The notes below the pieces were generated by a model. That model saw only the letters and a program-made list of their open reading frames with translations. It did no database searches and was not told the DNA's origin. DNA of 31,629 nucleotides. Source: CAINVV01 sp038323575 (lineage in GTDB: Bacteria > Bacteroidota > Bacteroidia > Bacteroidales > Prolixibacteraceae). The DNA is taken from the NCBI GenBank assembly GCA_038323575.1, contig JBBQHB010000062.1, positions 1-31,629 of the forward strand. Direction: 5' to 3'. Position numbers and translations under genes: made by a program. The first letter of the stretch is position 1; each line of letters begins with the position of its first letter. Shown here in pieces: positions 7,866 through 16,561 of this stretch.

Positions 7866-8423
7866 GCAGTTATCAGGACCAAGGGGCCAAGAGCTCCAAA
7901 AGAAGAAGAGAAATCAATGTTTCGGATCAATCACCAGATTCGTGTTCCGGAAGTAAGGCTGGTTGGCGACAATGTTGAGCCACAGGGTGTTTACAGAATT
8001 CAGGATGCTCTTCGGAAGGCCGATGAAATGGAACTCGATTTGGTAGAGATTTCACCTAACGCTGAACCGCCTGTTTGCAGGATTGTTGATTACCAGAAGT
8101 TCGTTTATGCCCAGAAAAAGAAGCAGAAAGAACTAAAAGCCAAGGCAGTAAAGATTATTGTCAAAGAGATCAGGTTCGGCCCTAATACGGACGAGCATGA
8201 TTATAATTTTAAATTAAAACATGCCGAAAAGTTCCTTCAGGATGGTGCAAAAGTGAAAGCTTATGTATTTTTCAAAGGACGTTCGATACTCTATAACGAG
8301 CAGGGAGAGATTTTATTGCTCCGGTTCGCAAACGCACTTGAAGATTTCGGAAAAGTTGAACAACTCCCGAAACTGGAAGGTAAAAGAATGACCATATTTA
8401 TTTCGCCCAAAAAGAAAAAGTAA
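7863..8423 (+). CDS. infC: Translation initiation factor IF-3
   Basis: IF-3 binds the 30S subunit, keeps it apart from 50S and checks the start codon and initiator tRNA. Read from the ATA at 7863 the protein has 186 residues, beginning (M)AVIRTKGPRAPKEEEKSMF. The N-domain follows (RINHQIRVPEVRLVG, then ELDLVEISPNAEPPVCRI), a lysine-rich linker (QKKKQKELKAKAVK), and the C-domain (KEIRFGPNTDEHDYNFKLKH, then LEGKRMTIFISPKKK). The ATG at 7917 would leave only two residues before the conserved RIN motif and remove the basic tail normal for the family. Rare start codons on infC underlie its autoregulation in E. coli. It starts 32 bp after thrS. Confidence 0.93.
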   Translation: MAVIRTKGPRAPKEEEKSMFRINHQIRVPEVRLVGDNVEPQGVYRIQDALRKADEMELDLVEISPNAEPPVCRIVDYQKFVYAQKKKQKELKAKAVKIIVKEIRFGPNTDEHDYNFKLKHAEKFLQDGAKVKAYVFFKGRSILYNEQGEILLLRFANALEDFGKVEQLPKLEGKRMTIFISPKKKK

Positions 8424-8447
8424 TTTTAAAAAAAAAGTTAGACAGCG

Positions 8448-8645
8448 ATGCCTAAAATGAAAACGAACTCCGGCGCAAAAAAACGCTTCAAGCTGACCGG
8501 AAGTGGAAGCATCAAAAGGAAACACGCTTACAAGAGTCACATTCTGACCAAGAAAAGCACCAAACGCAAACGCAACCTGACCCATTGGGGCATGGTAGCC
8601 GATGTCGACGTAGCCCATGTAAAAAGGTTGCTCGCATTGAGGTAG
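8448..8645 (+). CDS. rpmI: 50S ribosomal protein L35
   Basis: A 65-residue, highly basic protein with the full L35 signature: MPKMKTNSGAKKRFKLTGSG at the start, HILTKKSTKRKRNL in the middle and a C-terminal VKRLLALR helix. It belongs to the large ribosomal subunit. It lies 24 bp downstream of infC and is co-transcribed with it. Length is normal. Confidence 0.97.
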   Translation: MPKMKTNSGAKKRFKLTGSGSIKRKHAYKSHILTKKSTKRKRNLTHWGMVADVDVAHVKRLLALR

Positions 8646-8695
8646 GGTTCCTTGAAATAATTAATATTCTTTAACCGGGGAATGTGCCCACAAGT

Positions 8696-8713
8696 ATCCC
8701 GCACTAGCGGGAT
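8696..8713 (+). promoter_or_regulatory. Perfect hairpin between rpmI and rplT
   Basis: ATCCCGC-ACTA-GCGGGAT is a perfect 7-bp stem with a 4-base loop in the 94-base gap between rpmI and rplT, 26 bases before the rplT ATG. No T-run follows, so it is unlikely to terminate. It could be an L20 autoregulation site or an RNA processing site; both are inference. Confidence 0.45.
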
Positions 8714-8739
8714 CGCCATTGTCCTAAAAATTTTAAAAA

Positions 8740-9084
8740 ATGCCAAGATCAGTCAATCACGTCGCCTCGAGAGCCCGCCGTAAGAAAGTGCTCTCACTTA
8801 CCAGAGGATACTTTGGTTCGAGAGGTACAGTCTGGACGGTTGCCAAAAACACATGGGAGAAAGGTCTCCAGTATGCGTACCGTGACAGAAAAAGCAAAAA
8901 AAGGTTATTCCGTGCACTATGGATTCAGCGTATCAATGCTGCAGTCCGTACAGAAGGTCTCTCCTACTCGCAGTTTATGGGTAAGATGAAGGCTGCCAAC
9001 GTCGAAATAAACCGCAAAGTCCTTGCCGACCTTGCGATGAACAATCCCGCTGCATTCAGCGCTATTGTCGAAAAAGTAAAGTAA
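8740..9084 (+). CDS. rplT: 50S ribosomal protein L20
   Basis: A 114-residue basic protein of normal length that binds 23S rRNA early in 50S assembly and represses its own operon in several bacteria. The family pattern is clear: MPRSVNHVASRARRKKVL, RGYFGSRG, AYRDRKSKKRLFRALWIQRI, and a C-terminal MNNPAAFSAIVEKVK. It is the last gene of the thrS operon and is followed at 25 bases by a terminator hairpin. Confidence 0.98.
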   Translation: MPRSVNHVASRARRKKVLSLTRGYFGSRGTVWTVAKNTWEKGLQYAYRDRKSKKRLFRALWIQRINAAVRTEGLSYSQFMGKMKAANVEINRKVLADLAMNNPAAFSAIVEKVK

Positions 9085-9108
9085 ATATTTAAGCGAAATA
9101 GATACTGG

Positions 9109-9144
9109 AAGGCTGTCCCAAAAGGGCAGCCTTTATTATTTTGG
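9109..9144 (+). terminator. Rho-independent terminator after rplT
   Basis: A G/C-rich stem, AAGGCTGtCCC pairing with GGGCAGCCTT with one bulged T, closes over an AAAA loop and is followed by TTTATTATTTT. This is the usual form of an intrinsic terminator and marks the end of the operon. Confidence 0.85.
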
Positions 9145-9602
9145 ATTTTGGAGGTAACGTTGCAATTGAGCACGCTGATCCGATGATCTCCGAGCGAAGC
9201 CAGGGAGTGGAAGACTGATTCAACCACAATAGGCACAATAGATCACATTAGAAACTATTGTGATCTATTGTGCCTATTGTGGTTGCTTTTGATTTTCAAT
9301 GACTTAACTTTACACTAAACCAAGTATTCAATAAAACTGGCACTCAGCACAATGGTTTATTAAGAACAACTGATATTACCCCCCCCCCACCATATTTGAT
9401 GGTTTCGTTGATCATTGACTGAAAGCTAATTCGTTGGTATCATGTTCAAAATTCAAATGTTGCGGCTCCCAATTCCAAAATTCCAAATCCAAAATCTAAA
9501 ATTACTCCCAGAGTTAAACCATTTGAATCTTTTGTTGTCAAAGTTCCGTAATTACATATAAATAGTGTTAACTAACTGGTAAATACTTAAGATATATTAT
9601 AT
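9145..9602. other. Long spacer before the transporter operon
   Basis: About 460 bp with no credible gene. It holds a 27-bp-arm inverted repeat (9221-9285), a run of ten C (9379-9388), and a degenerate AATTCCAAA-type low-complexity stretch (about 9470-9502). A weak promoter-like pair, TTTG at 9531-9534 and TACATATA at 9553-9560, lies 43-72 bases before the first transporter gene but matches the phylum consensus poorly. Confidence 0.5.
9221..9285. repeat. Inverted repeat with perfect 27-bp arms
   Basis: Bases 9221-9247 and 9259-9285 are exact reverse complements around an 11-base A/T-rich loop. Each arm contains internal near-repeats of CACAATAG. There is no T-run after it and the rplT terminator lies upstream, so its function is not transcription termination of that operon in any obvious way. 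It may be a dispersed intergenic element; a worn relative may be present at 5628-5652. Confidence 0.85.
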
Positions 9603-10499
9603 ATGAAGATTGAGATTAAAGGCCTCAACAAAGTTTACCGAAATGGAAATCATGCAATTAAAGATGTGAACATGACCATCGAAAGCGGCATGTTCGGTTT
9701 GCTGGGTCCCAACGGAGCCGGTAAATCTACGCTGATGAGAATTCTGGTAACACTGATGAAACCTTCGTCCGGGCAGGTATTGGTCAACGGAATGGATCTG
9801 ATGAAAGACAGAAAAGAGATCAGGTCAATGCTTGGCTATCTCCCTCAGGATTTCCGCTTCTTTACCAAGCTTAAAACCTACGAATTTCTCGACTACGCTG
9901 CCAGGCTGGCAGGTTTGACCAATACAAAGGTTAGAAATAATACGGTAGAGAAAATGCTGGAGGAGGTTGGACTTTATGAAGCAAGAAACCGCTATGCCAA
10001 TAACCTATCCGGTGGTATGAAGCGCCGGCTTGGTATTGCCCAGGCGCTGATCGGTGATCCAAAACTGATTATTGTGGATGAACCAACCACCGGTCTGGAT
10101 CCCGAAGAGCGGATCCGTTTTCGCAACCTGCTCACCAGGTTCAGTGAAAAAGATGTGGTGATCATCCTGTCAACCCATATCGTGGGAGACATATCCAGTA
10201 CCTGCCATGATATGGCATTAATGAACAAAGGTGTACTGTCTTACAAAGGAGCTCCCGAGCGTTTGATCGGGTTGGCAAAAGATAACGTATGGAAAATCAC
10301 TGCTACAAATACTGAATACCACGAAATTCAGGAGAAATATCCTATCATATCTTCCATTCCTTCGGAGGAAGGATGGGAAGTTCAGGTTGTATCCAAAGAG
10401 ATCAACGGTTACCTCGGAGAAAGGATTGAGCCGAATCTTGAACATGCCTATGTTAATTTCATGGAAAATGAGCTCAACCAAAAATGGATTGAGATTTAA
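9603..10499 (+). CDS. ABC transporter ATP-binding protein (ABC-2 type)
   Basis: A 298-residue cytoplasmic ATPase subunit that should pair with the ABC-2 permeases of this operon. Visible motifs: A-loop Tyr12 (GLNKVY), Walker A GPNGAGKST at 35-43, Q-loop Gln82 (YLPQDF), signature LSGGM at 135-139, Walker B LIIVDE at 155-160, D-loop GLD and switch His192 (LSTH). All catalytic residues are present. The region after about residue 225 is a C-terminal extension common in export-type ATPases. It is clearly paralogous to the ATPase domain fused to the RND pump downstream: both share FLDY (in YEFLDY) and the run PxERIRFRNLL after Walker B. It is the first gene of the seven-gene operon; 45 bp separate it from the permease gene. 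Confidence 0.93.
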   Translation: MKIEIKGLNKVYRNGNHAIKDVNMTIESGMFGLLGPNGAGKSTLMRILVTLMKPSSGQVLVNGMDLMKDRKEIRSMLGYLPQDFRFFTKLKTYEFLDYAARLAGLTNTKVRNNTVEKMLEEVGLYEARNRYANNLSGGMKRRLGIAQALIGDPKLIIVDEPTTGLDPEERIRFRNLLTRFSEKDVVIILSTHIVGDISSTCHDMALMNKGVLSYKGAPERLIGLAKDNVWKITATNTEYHEIQEKYPIISSIPSEEGWEVQVVSKEINGYLGERIEPNLEHAYVNFMENELNQKWIEI

Positions 10500-10544
10500 T
10501 CTTACGTTAAAGATCAAATCAGAAAAATTTAAAAACACCTGACA

Positions 10545-13500
10545 ATGAGATCAATACACAACATTATTGCAGTAGCAAAATACGAATCCAAGACTTTGTT
10601 CAGAAGTTGGTTCTTTCGTATTTTTTCTATTTTATCACTAGTTTTTGTCTTCTTTTACAATTTCGCAACCCAGACCGGAATCGGATTTCCAAACGGCGAC
10701 CTGATCGCCCTGCCCTCACTGGTACCTTTTACCAACCTGTACATTATCAATTTGGCACAGGCGGTCATTGCAGTTTTTCTTGCCTCTGAATTTCTAAAAC
10801 AGGACAAGAAACTGGATACTACCGAGGTGGTCTACATGCGTTCAATTACCAATGCAGATTATGTCATCGGCAAAACACTCGGAAACATCTGGGTATTTAT
10901 TATGCTGAATGTCATCGCACTGGGTATGGCCGCCGTATTTAACATCGCATCTCCGTATACCCGTTTTAACCTGCTTCCATATATATACTATTTCCTGCTG
11001 ATCAGTTTACCTACACTGATTTTCATTATGGGATTCTCCTTCTTTTTAATGTCTATCATTAAAAATCAGGCTGTCACATTTTTGGTATTGTTGGGATACA
11101 TTGCTGCAACCCTGTTTTACCTGCAGAATAAATTCCATTACATATTTGATTACATGGCATTTAAATTACCGATGACATGGTCGGAAGTTGTTGGGTTTGC
11201 CAATTTAAAAGATATACTTATACACAGGGGAATCTATCTCTTTCTGGGACTTGGCTTTATTTGCATAACGATATTGTTGTTACAAAGATTGTCGCAGTCG
11301 AAGTTCGTAAGGGAGGTTGTGATTGTATTTGCCTCCCTTTTTCTGGGTACCGGCGTTATTCTGGGCTTCGTGTACATCAGCAAAATCTACGGCGATGAAC
11401 AACGCCGCAGTGAAATGGTAGCCTTAAACGACAGCAATGCCAATCTGAAAGTTGTTACAATTCAATCCTGTGAAATTGAACTCGAACACAAGGGTGATCA
11501 GATCGAAGCTACAGCAGCACTTCAGGTAAAGAACACAGAAAAGGAGCCAATTAATGCTTTTGTACTTACACTCAATCCTGGTCTGGAAGTCATACAAATT
11601 TCAGGTGCCCGTTTTACCCGGAATATGCAACTAATACAGATTCAGCCGGATAAAGCGCTGCAGCCCGGTGATTCATTAAAAATCAGCATTCAATACAAGG
11701 GGAAAATTGACGAGTCATTCTGTTACCTGGATCAGACACCGCTCCAGCTTGAAAACTGGAAGAACACCAGCAACGCGGTTACAGACAAAAAACATGCTTT
11801 TATTACACCCGAATTTTTGCTTCTGACCCCGGAAACCCGGTGGTATCCTACTGCGGGGATCAGTTATTCTTCAAAAGGGCTCAATTGGCTGGCAACACAG
11901 TTTACTCAATACCGCCTCCGGGTTAAAGCAGAAAAAGGTTTGACGGTCTTCTCCCAGGGAAAGAAAACGGAAGATCCAAACGGCACAACACTTTTTGAAC
12001 CTGAACAACCACTTACAAAAATTTCTCTTGCCATTGGCAAGTACCAAACAAGGTCTGTAAAAGTCGACAATGTAGATTACACCCTAAGTTTTTTCAAGGA
12101 TCACAACACTTTTGACCAATACTTTCAAGTACTGACTGATTCAATTGTCCCGGTTATCCGTGATCTGAAGAAATCATGGGAAATTAAGATCCGCAGGGAA
12201 TATCCATTCCAACGTCTTCAGCTGATTGAAATTCCCGCTCAGTTCTGCTCCTTCAACCATGCATGGAGCAGTGCGTTAGAGCAGGTCCAGCCGGAGATTG
12301 TTTACCTGCCTGAAGGAGGATACAAATTGTCCGGTGCAAATTTTGCCCAACAAAAAAAATGGTCCAGTCAGGGAAGCAGGGACCATGACCACAACGAAAC
12401 CGTTTCCCCTCGTGAAACAGAGGCCAATTATCTGAAAAGGTTCATCAATGAAACATTTTTGAGCAGCAAGGTCAATACCATGAATTTTAGTGGTGTCAGG
12501 ATCGGCGGCGGCGGCGGTGGACCCAGTATGACGGCTGTAGCCGATGTACTGAATCCCTATTTCATCTTTCCCAATTATTACAACTACCTCAATTTTATTT
12601 CTTCACCCAAATACCCGATCACGAACAGGGTTGTCGAGTCATACCTGTCCAAGAGCGCCACTGAAGGCAGCAGTGGATTTATGCGCACCATGATGGGACT
12701 TTCAGGAGATGAGAAAGGTAATATTGCCCTGCAAAACCGTTCATTTGCTGATATTCTTGAGAAGCAGGACGATCCGGATATCCTGAACAATGTTGTCCAG
12801 ACCAAAAGCGGTTTCCTTTTCGCCTTGATGAAAGGCGCTGTAGGGCCCGAAAAATTTGATGATTTTATGCGTGGCTTTTTGGATGACCGTAAATTCAGGA
12901 CTACAAGTGTAGACGAATTGAATCAGGAGATGCGCACCAATTTCAATCTTGATCTCGACCAGTATTTGCCTCAATGGTATACTTCTGTTACACTGCCCGG
13001 GTACATTCTGATAGATTCAAAAGCCTTCAAAATCCAAAAAGACAACAAGATCAAGACGGTGGTTTCATTCACCCTTACCAATACTGAAAATATATCCGGT
13101 GCCATCACAGTAATCTTCCGGCTGGGTGGGTTCAGCGGAGGCGGACGCAGCAGAATGGGCGGCGGCGGTGGCGGAAGTGATGAAAACATTGAAAAGACAG
13201 TTATTATCGGTCCCAAAGAGTCTAAACATCTTACTTTCGTCCTGAACAGGGATCCAAGGATGATGACCATCAATACCTATGCATCTCATAATCTTCCATC
13301 CACTATTTCCATTAGATATGACAAACTTGAGATTGATCCCAAGTGGGAGGGTTCCGACGGGCAGGAAGTCGTTCCATATACAGATGGTTCAGAAAACAAC
13401 GAAATTATTGTGGATAACGAAGACAAAGAATTCAGATTGGTGCAGCCGGTTTCCCAGAGTTTCCTCAAACGCATGTTTACACCAAAAGTTGAAGATGATG

Positions 13501-13925
13501 ACTTAAAATACAAAGGAATGAATCTCTGGAATCCTCAGGTGGAATGGACCCTTACAACAAATGAGCAATTTTACGGTAAACAGATTCGCTCAGCTTATTA
13601 TTGCAAAGGGGGGACGGGAGACAGAAAGGCCATATGGAGTGTTCCGATAAAAGAGGGAGGCTATTACAAGGTATATGCTTACATTCCTAAAATCCGCTTT
13701 GGATTCAGAGGAGGAGACAATCAACCGGATGATATATATGAATTTAACGTTGTCCACGATGACGGCATTGACCATCCAAGTGTTAAAGCCGATCCAAGGG
13801 AAAGCACCTGGATCGAAGTTGGCACCTATCACTTCTCTTCCGATTCAGCAAAAATTGAGATTACCAATAATACAAAATCCAAAACAATCTTTGCAGATGC
13901 CGTAAAACTTATCAAAGAAAAATAA
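10545..13925 (+). CDS. ABC-2 permease fused to M1-peptidase-like and golvesin-type domains
   Basis: A 1126-residue fusion. Residues 1-280 form an ABC-2 permease with about seven membrane helices (near 22-40, 64-82, 112-133, 144-170, 176-194, 229-247 and 257-279). The odd number places the rest outside the cytoplasm. Residues about 300-960 resemble the M1 aminopeptidase-like part of known ABC-2/M1 fusions (PFQRLQLIEIPAQFCSFNHA, QPEIVYLPEGG), but there is no HExxH zinc motif and no GAMEN, so it is probably not a peptidase. Residues about 990-1126 look like a golvesin-type carbohydrate-binding-like domain (GYYKVYAYIP near the start, STWIEVGTYHF, and FADAVKL at the end). Two hexaglycine tracts sit at 654-659 and 872-877. 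TolC gene follows after 17 bp. Confidence 0.85.
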   Translation: MRSIHNIIAVAKYESKTLFRSWFFRIFSILSLVFVFFYNFATQTGIGFPNGDLIALPSLVPFTNLYIINLAQAVIAVFLASEFLKQDKKLDTTEVVYMRSITNADYVIGKTLGNIWVFIMLNVIALGMAAVFNIASPYTRFNLLPYIYYFLLISLPTLIFIMGFSFFLMSIIKNQAVTFLVLLGYIAATLFYLQNKFHYIFDYMAFKLPMTWSEVVGFANLKDILIHRGIYLFLGLGFICITILLLQRLSQSKFVREVVIVFASLFLGTGVILGFVYISKIYGDEQRRSEMVALNDSNANLKVVTIQSCEIELEHKGDQIEATAALQVKNTEKEPINAFVLTLNPGLEVIQISGARFTRNMQLIQIQPDKALQPGDSLKISIQYKGKIDESFCYLDQTPLQLENWKNTSNAVTDKKHAFITPEFLLLTPETRWYPTAGISYSSKGLNWLATQFTQYRLRVKAEKGLTVFSQGKKTEDPNGTTLFEPEQPLTKISLAIGKYQTRSVKVDNVDYTLSFFKDHNTFDQYFQVLTDSIVPVIRDLKKSWEIKIRREYPFQRLQLIEIPAQFCSFNHAWSSALEQVQPEIVYLPEGGYKLSGANFAQQKKWSSQGSRDHDHNETVSPRETEANYLKRFINETFLSSKVNTMNFSGVRIGGGGGGPSMTAVADVLNPYFIFPNYYNYLNFISSPKYPITNRVVESYLSKSATEGSSGFMRTMMGLSGDEKGNIALQNRSFADILEKQDDPDILNNVVQTKSGFLFALMKGAVGPEKFDDFMRGFLDDRKFRTTSVDELNQEMRTNFNLDLDQYLPQWYTSVTLPGYILIDSKAFKIQKDNKIKTVVSFTLTNTENISGAITVIFRLGGFSGGGRSRMGGGGGGSDENIEKTVIIGPKESKHLTFVLNRDPRMMTINTYASHNLPSTISIRYDKLEIDPKWEGSDGQEVVPYTDGSENNEIIVDNEDKEFRLVQPVSQSFLKRMFTPKVEDDDLKYKGMNLWNPQVEWTLTTNEQFYGKQIRSAYYCKGGTGDRKAIWSVPIKEGGYYKVYAYIPKIRFGFRGGDNQPDDIYEFNVVHDDGIDHPSVKADPRESTWIEVGTYHFSSDSAKIEITNNTKSKTIFADAVKLIKEK

Positions 13926-13942
13926 AATCATATTAGGTAAAA

Positions 13943-15442
13943 ATGAAAAAAATAATCACACTCCTCTCTTTATTTAATTTATTCATGCTATTTCAGTATG
14001 AATCACAGGGTCAAACCATTCTTACACTGGAAAAAGCAATGGAAATCGCAGTTGCGAACAGTCCTGCCATTCAGAGTACTGTTCTTAACCTGACAAGAAC
14101 GACAGAAAACCTGAACGCCCAGCGTGCAGGTCTGAAATCGAAATTTGCCCTGAGTCTCAATCCGATCGACTACAGCAACAGCCGGAGATTTGACAACCGC
14201 ACGTCGACATGGTTTACCAACGAATTGATCAATTCCTCCGGAACTTTCAGGGTTGACCAACCGATTCTGGCAACTGACGGCAAGTTATCCCTGGTAAACA
14301 CTTTTGGATGGCAGTCGAACACATCTGATGCTTCCGGAAAAGATGTCGTAAACAAGGCTTTTTTGAATAACCTATACCTCAGTCTTTCGCAGCCGCTCTT
14401 TACCTACAACAGAACCAAGGTTGCCTTAAAAACGCTCGAGCTAAACAATGAAAATGCCCAGCTCAGTTACTCCATCCAAAGACTGGCGCTGGAGAAAACC
14501 GTATCTCAGCTTTTCTACAATGTTTACATGGCGCAAATGAGCCTGACCATCCGGGAGGATGAGAATATTAATACGCAGAAAAGCTACGAGATTATCAAAA
14601 ACAAAGTAGATGCAGGACTTGCAGCCCAGGAACAACTTTTCCAGGCTGAGGTAAACCTCGAAACGTCCAAATCCAGTAAAGCTTCTGCCCGTGTCTCCCT
14701 GGAAAGTGCCAAAGACCAGTTTAAACAGTACATTGGAATGGATATTTTTGAAGAGATCACTGTTTTGACAGATGTAGCTGTGACGCCGATTGATGTGGAC
14801 GGGAAAAAAGCATTGGAAAACGGCCTTGCGGCGCGCATGGAATTGCGCCAGCGCCAAATAAATATCGAGACTTCTATGCTTGACATGAATGCAGTAAAGG
14901 CTCAGAATGAATTCAAGGGTGACCTTGCCTTATCCGTTGGTATTTCGGGCGACGATCCTACACTTGGTAATGTTTATGACAAACCTACCAAGAGTCCGCA
15001 TTACGGAATTACATTTACGGTTCCTATCTATGACTGGGGACAGCGCGCTGCTCAAATCAGGGCTCAGGATGCCGTTATAAATACGCAGAAACTTAGTTAT
15101 TCCAACCAGGATGTTCAGATCAAAGTTGATATAAGGCAATCAATAAGAAGCCTGAGCAATTTGAAGGACCAGATTTCTATTGCCCTTCAAAACCAGAAAA
15201 ACTCGCAGCTAACCTATGACATTAACCTGGAAAGGTACAAAAACGGCGATTTGACCAGTATGGATTTGAATCTTTACCAGCAGCAATTGTCGAGCAACAA
15301 AATGCAATATGCGCAGTCACTTATCAATTACAAACTTGAACTGCTTAACCTCAAAATTATGTCGTTGTTCGATTTTACCACCAACGAACCGATTGTTCCT
15401 GACCGTTTCCTTAAAGCAAAACAAACACAAAAAAATAATTAA
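13943..15442 (+). CDS. TolC-family outer-membrane channel protein
   Basis: A 499-residue outer-membrane factor with a signal peptide (residues 1 to about 23, cleavage near SQG-QT). The mature part starts with TLEKAMEIAVANSPAIQS, the standard first helix of TolC-type proteins. Two repeated halves follow, each with long alanine/glutamine-rich helices (for example NLYLSLSQPLFTYNRTKVAL and SPHYGITFTVPIYDWGQRAA, the paired beta-strand/helix entry points). The trimer would form the exit duct of the pump. No lipobox is seen, unlike the OprM branch. It lies 21 bp before the adaptor gene. Confidence 0.92.
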   Translation: MKKIITLLSLFNLFMLFQYESQGQTILTLEKAMEIAVANSPAIQSTVLNLTRTTENLNAQRAGLKSKFALSLNPIDYSNSRRFDNRTSTWFTNELINSSGTFRVDQPILATDGKLSLVNTFGWQSNTSDASGKDVVNKAFLNNLYLSLSQPLFTYNRTKVALKTLELNNENAQLSYSIQRLALEKTVSQLFYNVYMAQMSLTIREDENINTQKSYEIIKNKVDAGLAAQEQLFQAEVNLETSKSSKASARVSLESAKDQFKQYIGMDIFEEITVLTDVAVTPIDVDGKKALENGLAARMELRQRQINIETSMLDMNAVKAQNEFKGDLALSVGISGDDPTLGNVYDKPTKSPHYGITFTVPIYDWGQRAAQIRAQDAVINTQKLSYSNQDVQIKVDIRQSIRSLSNLKDQISIALQNQKNSQLTYDINLERYKNGDLTSMDLNLYQQQLSSNKMQYAQSLINYKLELLNLKIMSLFDFTTNEPIVPDRFLKAKQTQKNN

Positions 15443-15463
15443 TAAACTGAAAATATAAATCAA

Positions 15464-16519
15464 ATGAAAATCAATAAATTGTGGAGATTTCTCCTGTTTC
15501 TTCCTATCCTGGCCTCCTGCGGCAACCAACAAAGCCAGCTTCAAAATGACATCGCTGTACCTGTTTCAGTCATTGATCTGAAAAAAGGCCCGATCGTTCA
15601 GTATATCAACAGTACTGGAACAGCTACTGCTTCGAGTGCAGTGGTCCTGACCACGGAAATGGCAGGTAATTATAACCTTGCCATAAACCCAAAAACCGGA
15701 AAGGAATTCAAACTGGGCGATGTGGTAGAAAAAGGCACCGTAATCGTAAAACTTGAGAATCCTGAATATGTCAACAATATTTCGTTCGATACCAAAAAAT
15801 TGAATTTTGAAATCGCCGGATTGGAATTCGAAAAACAAAAATCACTCTTCGAAAAGGGCGGCGTCACCCTTCGGGATACTAAAAATGCAGAAGTGGCCCT
15901 GGCCAATACTAAAACCAATTTCGAGGACGCAAAGATACAGATGCAAAAAACTGAGGTAAAAGCCCTGTTCCGCGCCACGATCGTAGACATCCCGCAGATC
16001 ACAAATGGTGCACGTATCGCCGCAGGGACTGCAGTGGTCTCGTTAATGGACTACAGCAAATTGCTGATGGATGTAAATCTGCCTGAAAAATACATGACCA
16101 CCATTAAGTTAGGTCAGGAAGTCAATATCACCAACTATACATTACCAAATGACACCCTGAAAGCCCAAATCAGTCAGCTTTCACCGGTCATTAGCACTGA
16201 AACCAGAACCTTCTTGGGCAAAATGGTCATCAACAATCCTGATCTGAAATTGCGTCCCGGAATGTTTGTCAAAGCAGATATTGAAATAGCCAGAAAAGAC
16301 AGTGCAATTGTTATTCCGAAAGAGATTATCGTTGACGGCGGAAGGGGGAAAACAATCTTTATCGTCGACAGGGGCGCGGCCCAGCGCAGAACCATCACTA
16401 CAGGCATCGAGAATGATAAATCGATTGAAGTAATCGAAGGATTAAGACCCAATTCACGTCTTGTTGTGAAAGGATATGAAACCCTGAGGGACAATTCAAA
16501 AGTTAAGATCGTAAAATAG
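15464..16519 (+). CDS. RND periplasmic adaptor (membrane fusion protein), lipoprotein
   Basis: A 351-residue adaptor that joins the inner-membrane pump to the TolC-like channel. It carries a lipoprotein signal with lipobox LASC and lipidated Cys19, so it is membrane-anchored. After it come the lipoyl/barrel-sandwich half (STGTATASSAVVLTTEMAG, then KLGDVVEKGTVIVKLENPEY), a short helical hairpin (about 110-160), the second lipoyl half (FRATIVDIPQITNGARIAAG), a beta-barrel domain (MDVNLPEKYMTTIKLGQEV) and a membrane-proximal domain ending VKGYETLRDNSKVKIVK. The hairpin is short for the family. It precedes two RND genes. Confidence 0.93.
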   Translation: MKINKLWRFLLFLPILASCGNQQSQLQNDIAVPVSVIDLKKGPIVQYINSTGTATASSAVVLTTEMAGNYNLAINPKTGKEFKLGDVVEKGTVIVKLENPEYVNNISFDTKKLNFEIAGLEFEKQKSLFEKGGVTLRDTKNAEVALANTKTNFEDAKIQMQKTEVKALFRATIVDIPQITNGARIAAGTAVVSLMDYSKLLMDVNLPEKYMTTIKLGQEVNITNYTLPNDTLKAQISQLSPVISTETRTFLGKMVINNPDLKLRPGMFVKADIEIARKDSAIVIPKEIIVDGGRGKTIFIVDRGAAQRRTITTGIENDKSIEVIEGLRPNSRLVVKGYETLRDNSKVKIVK

Positions 16520-16561
16520 TTTACCTGTTCGTTCAGGCAAAATTCATAAAATATTTTTCTA

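Noticed and set aside
10545..13925. Active M1 aminopeptidase
   Set aside because: No HExxH and no GAMEN motif occurs anywhere in the protein, so metallopeptidase activity is not supported.
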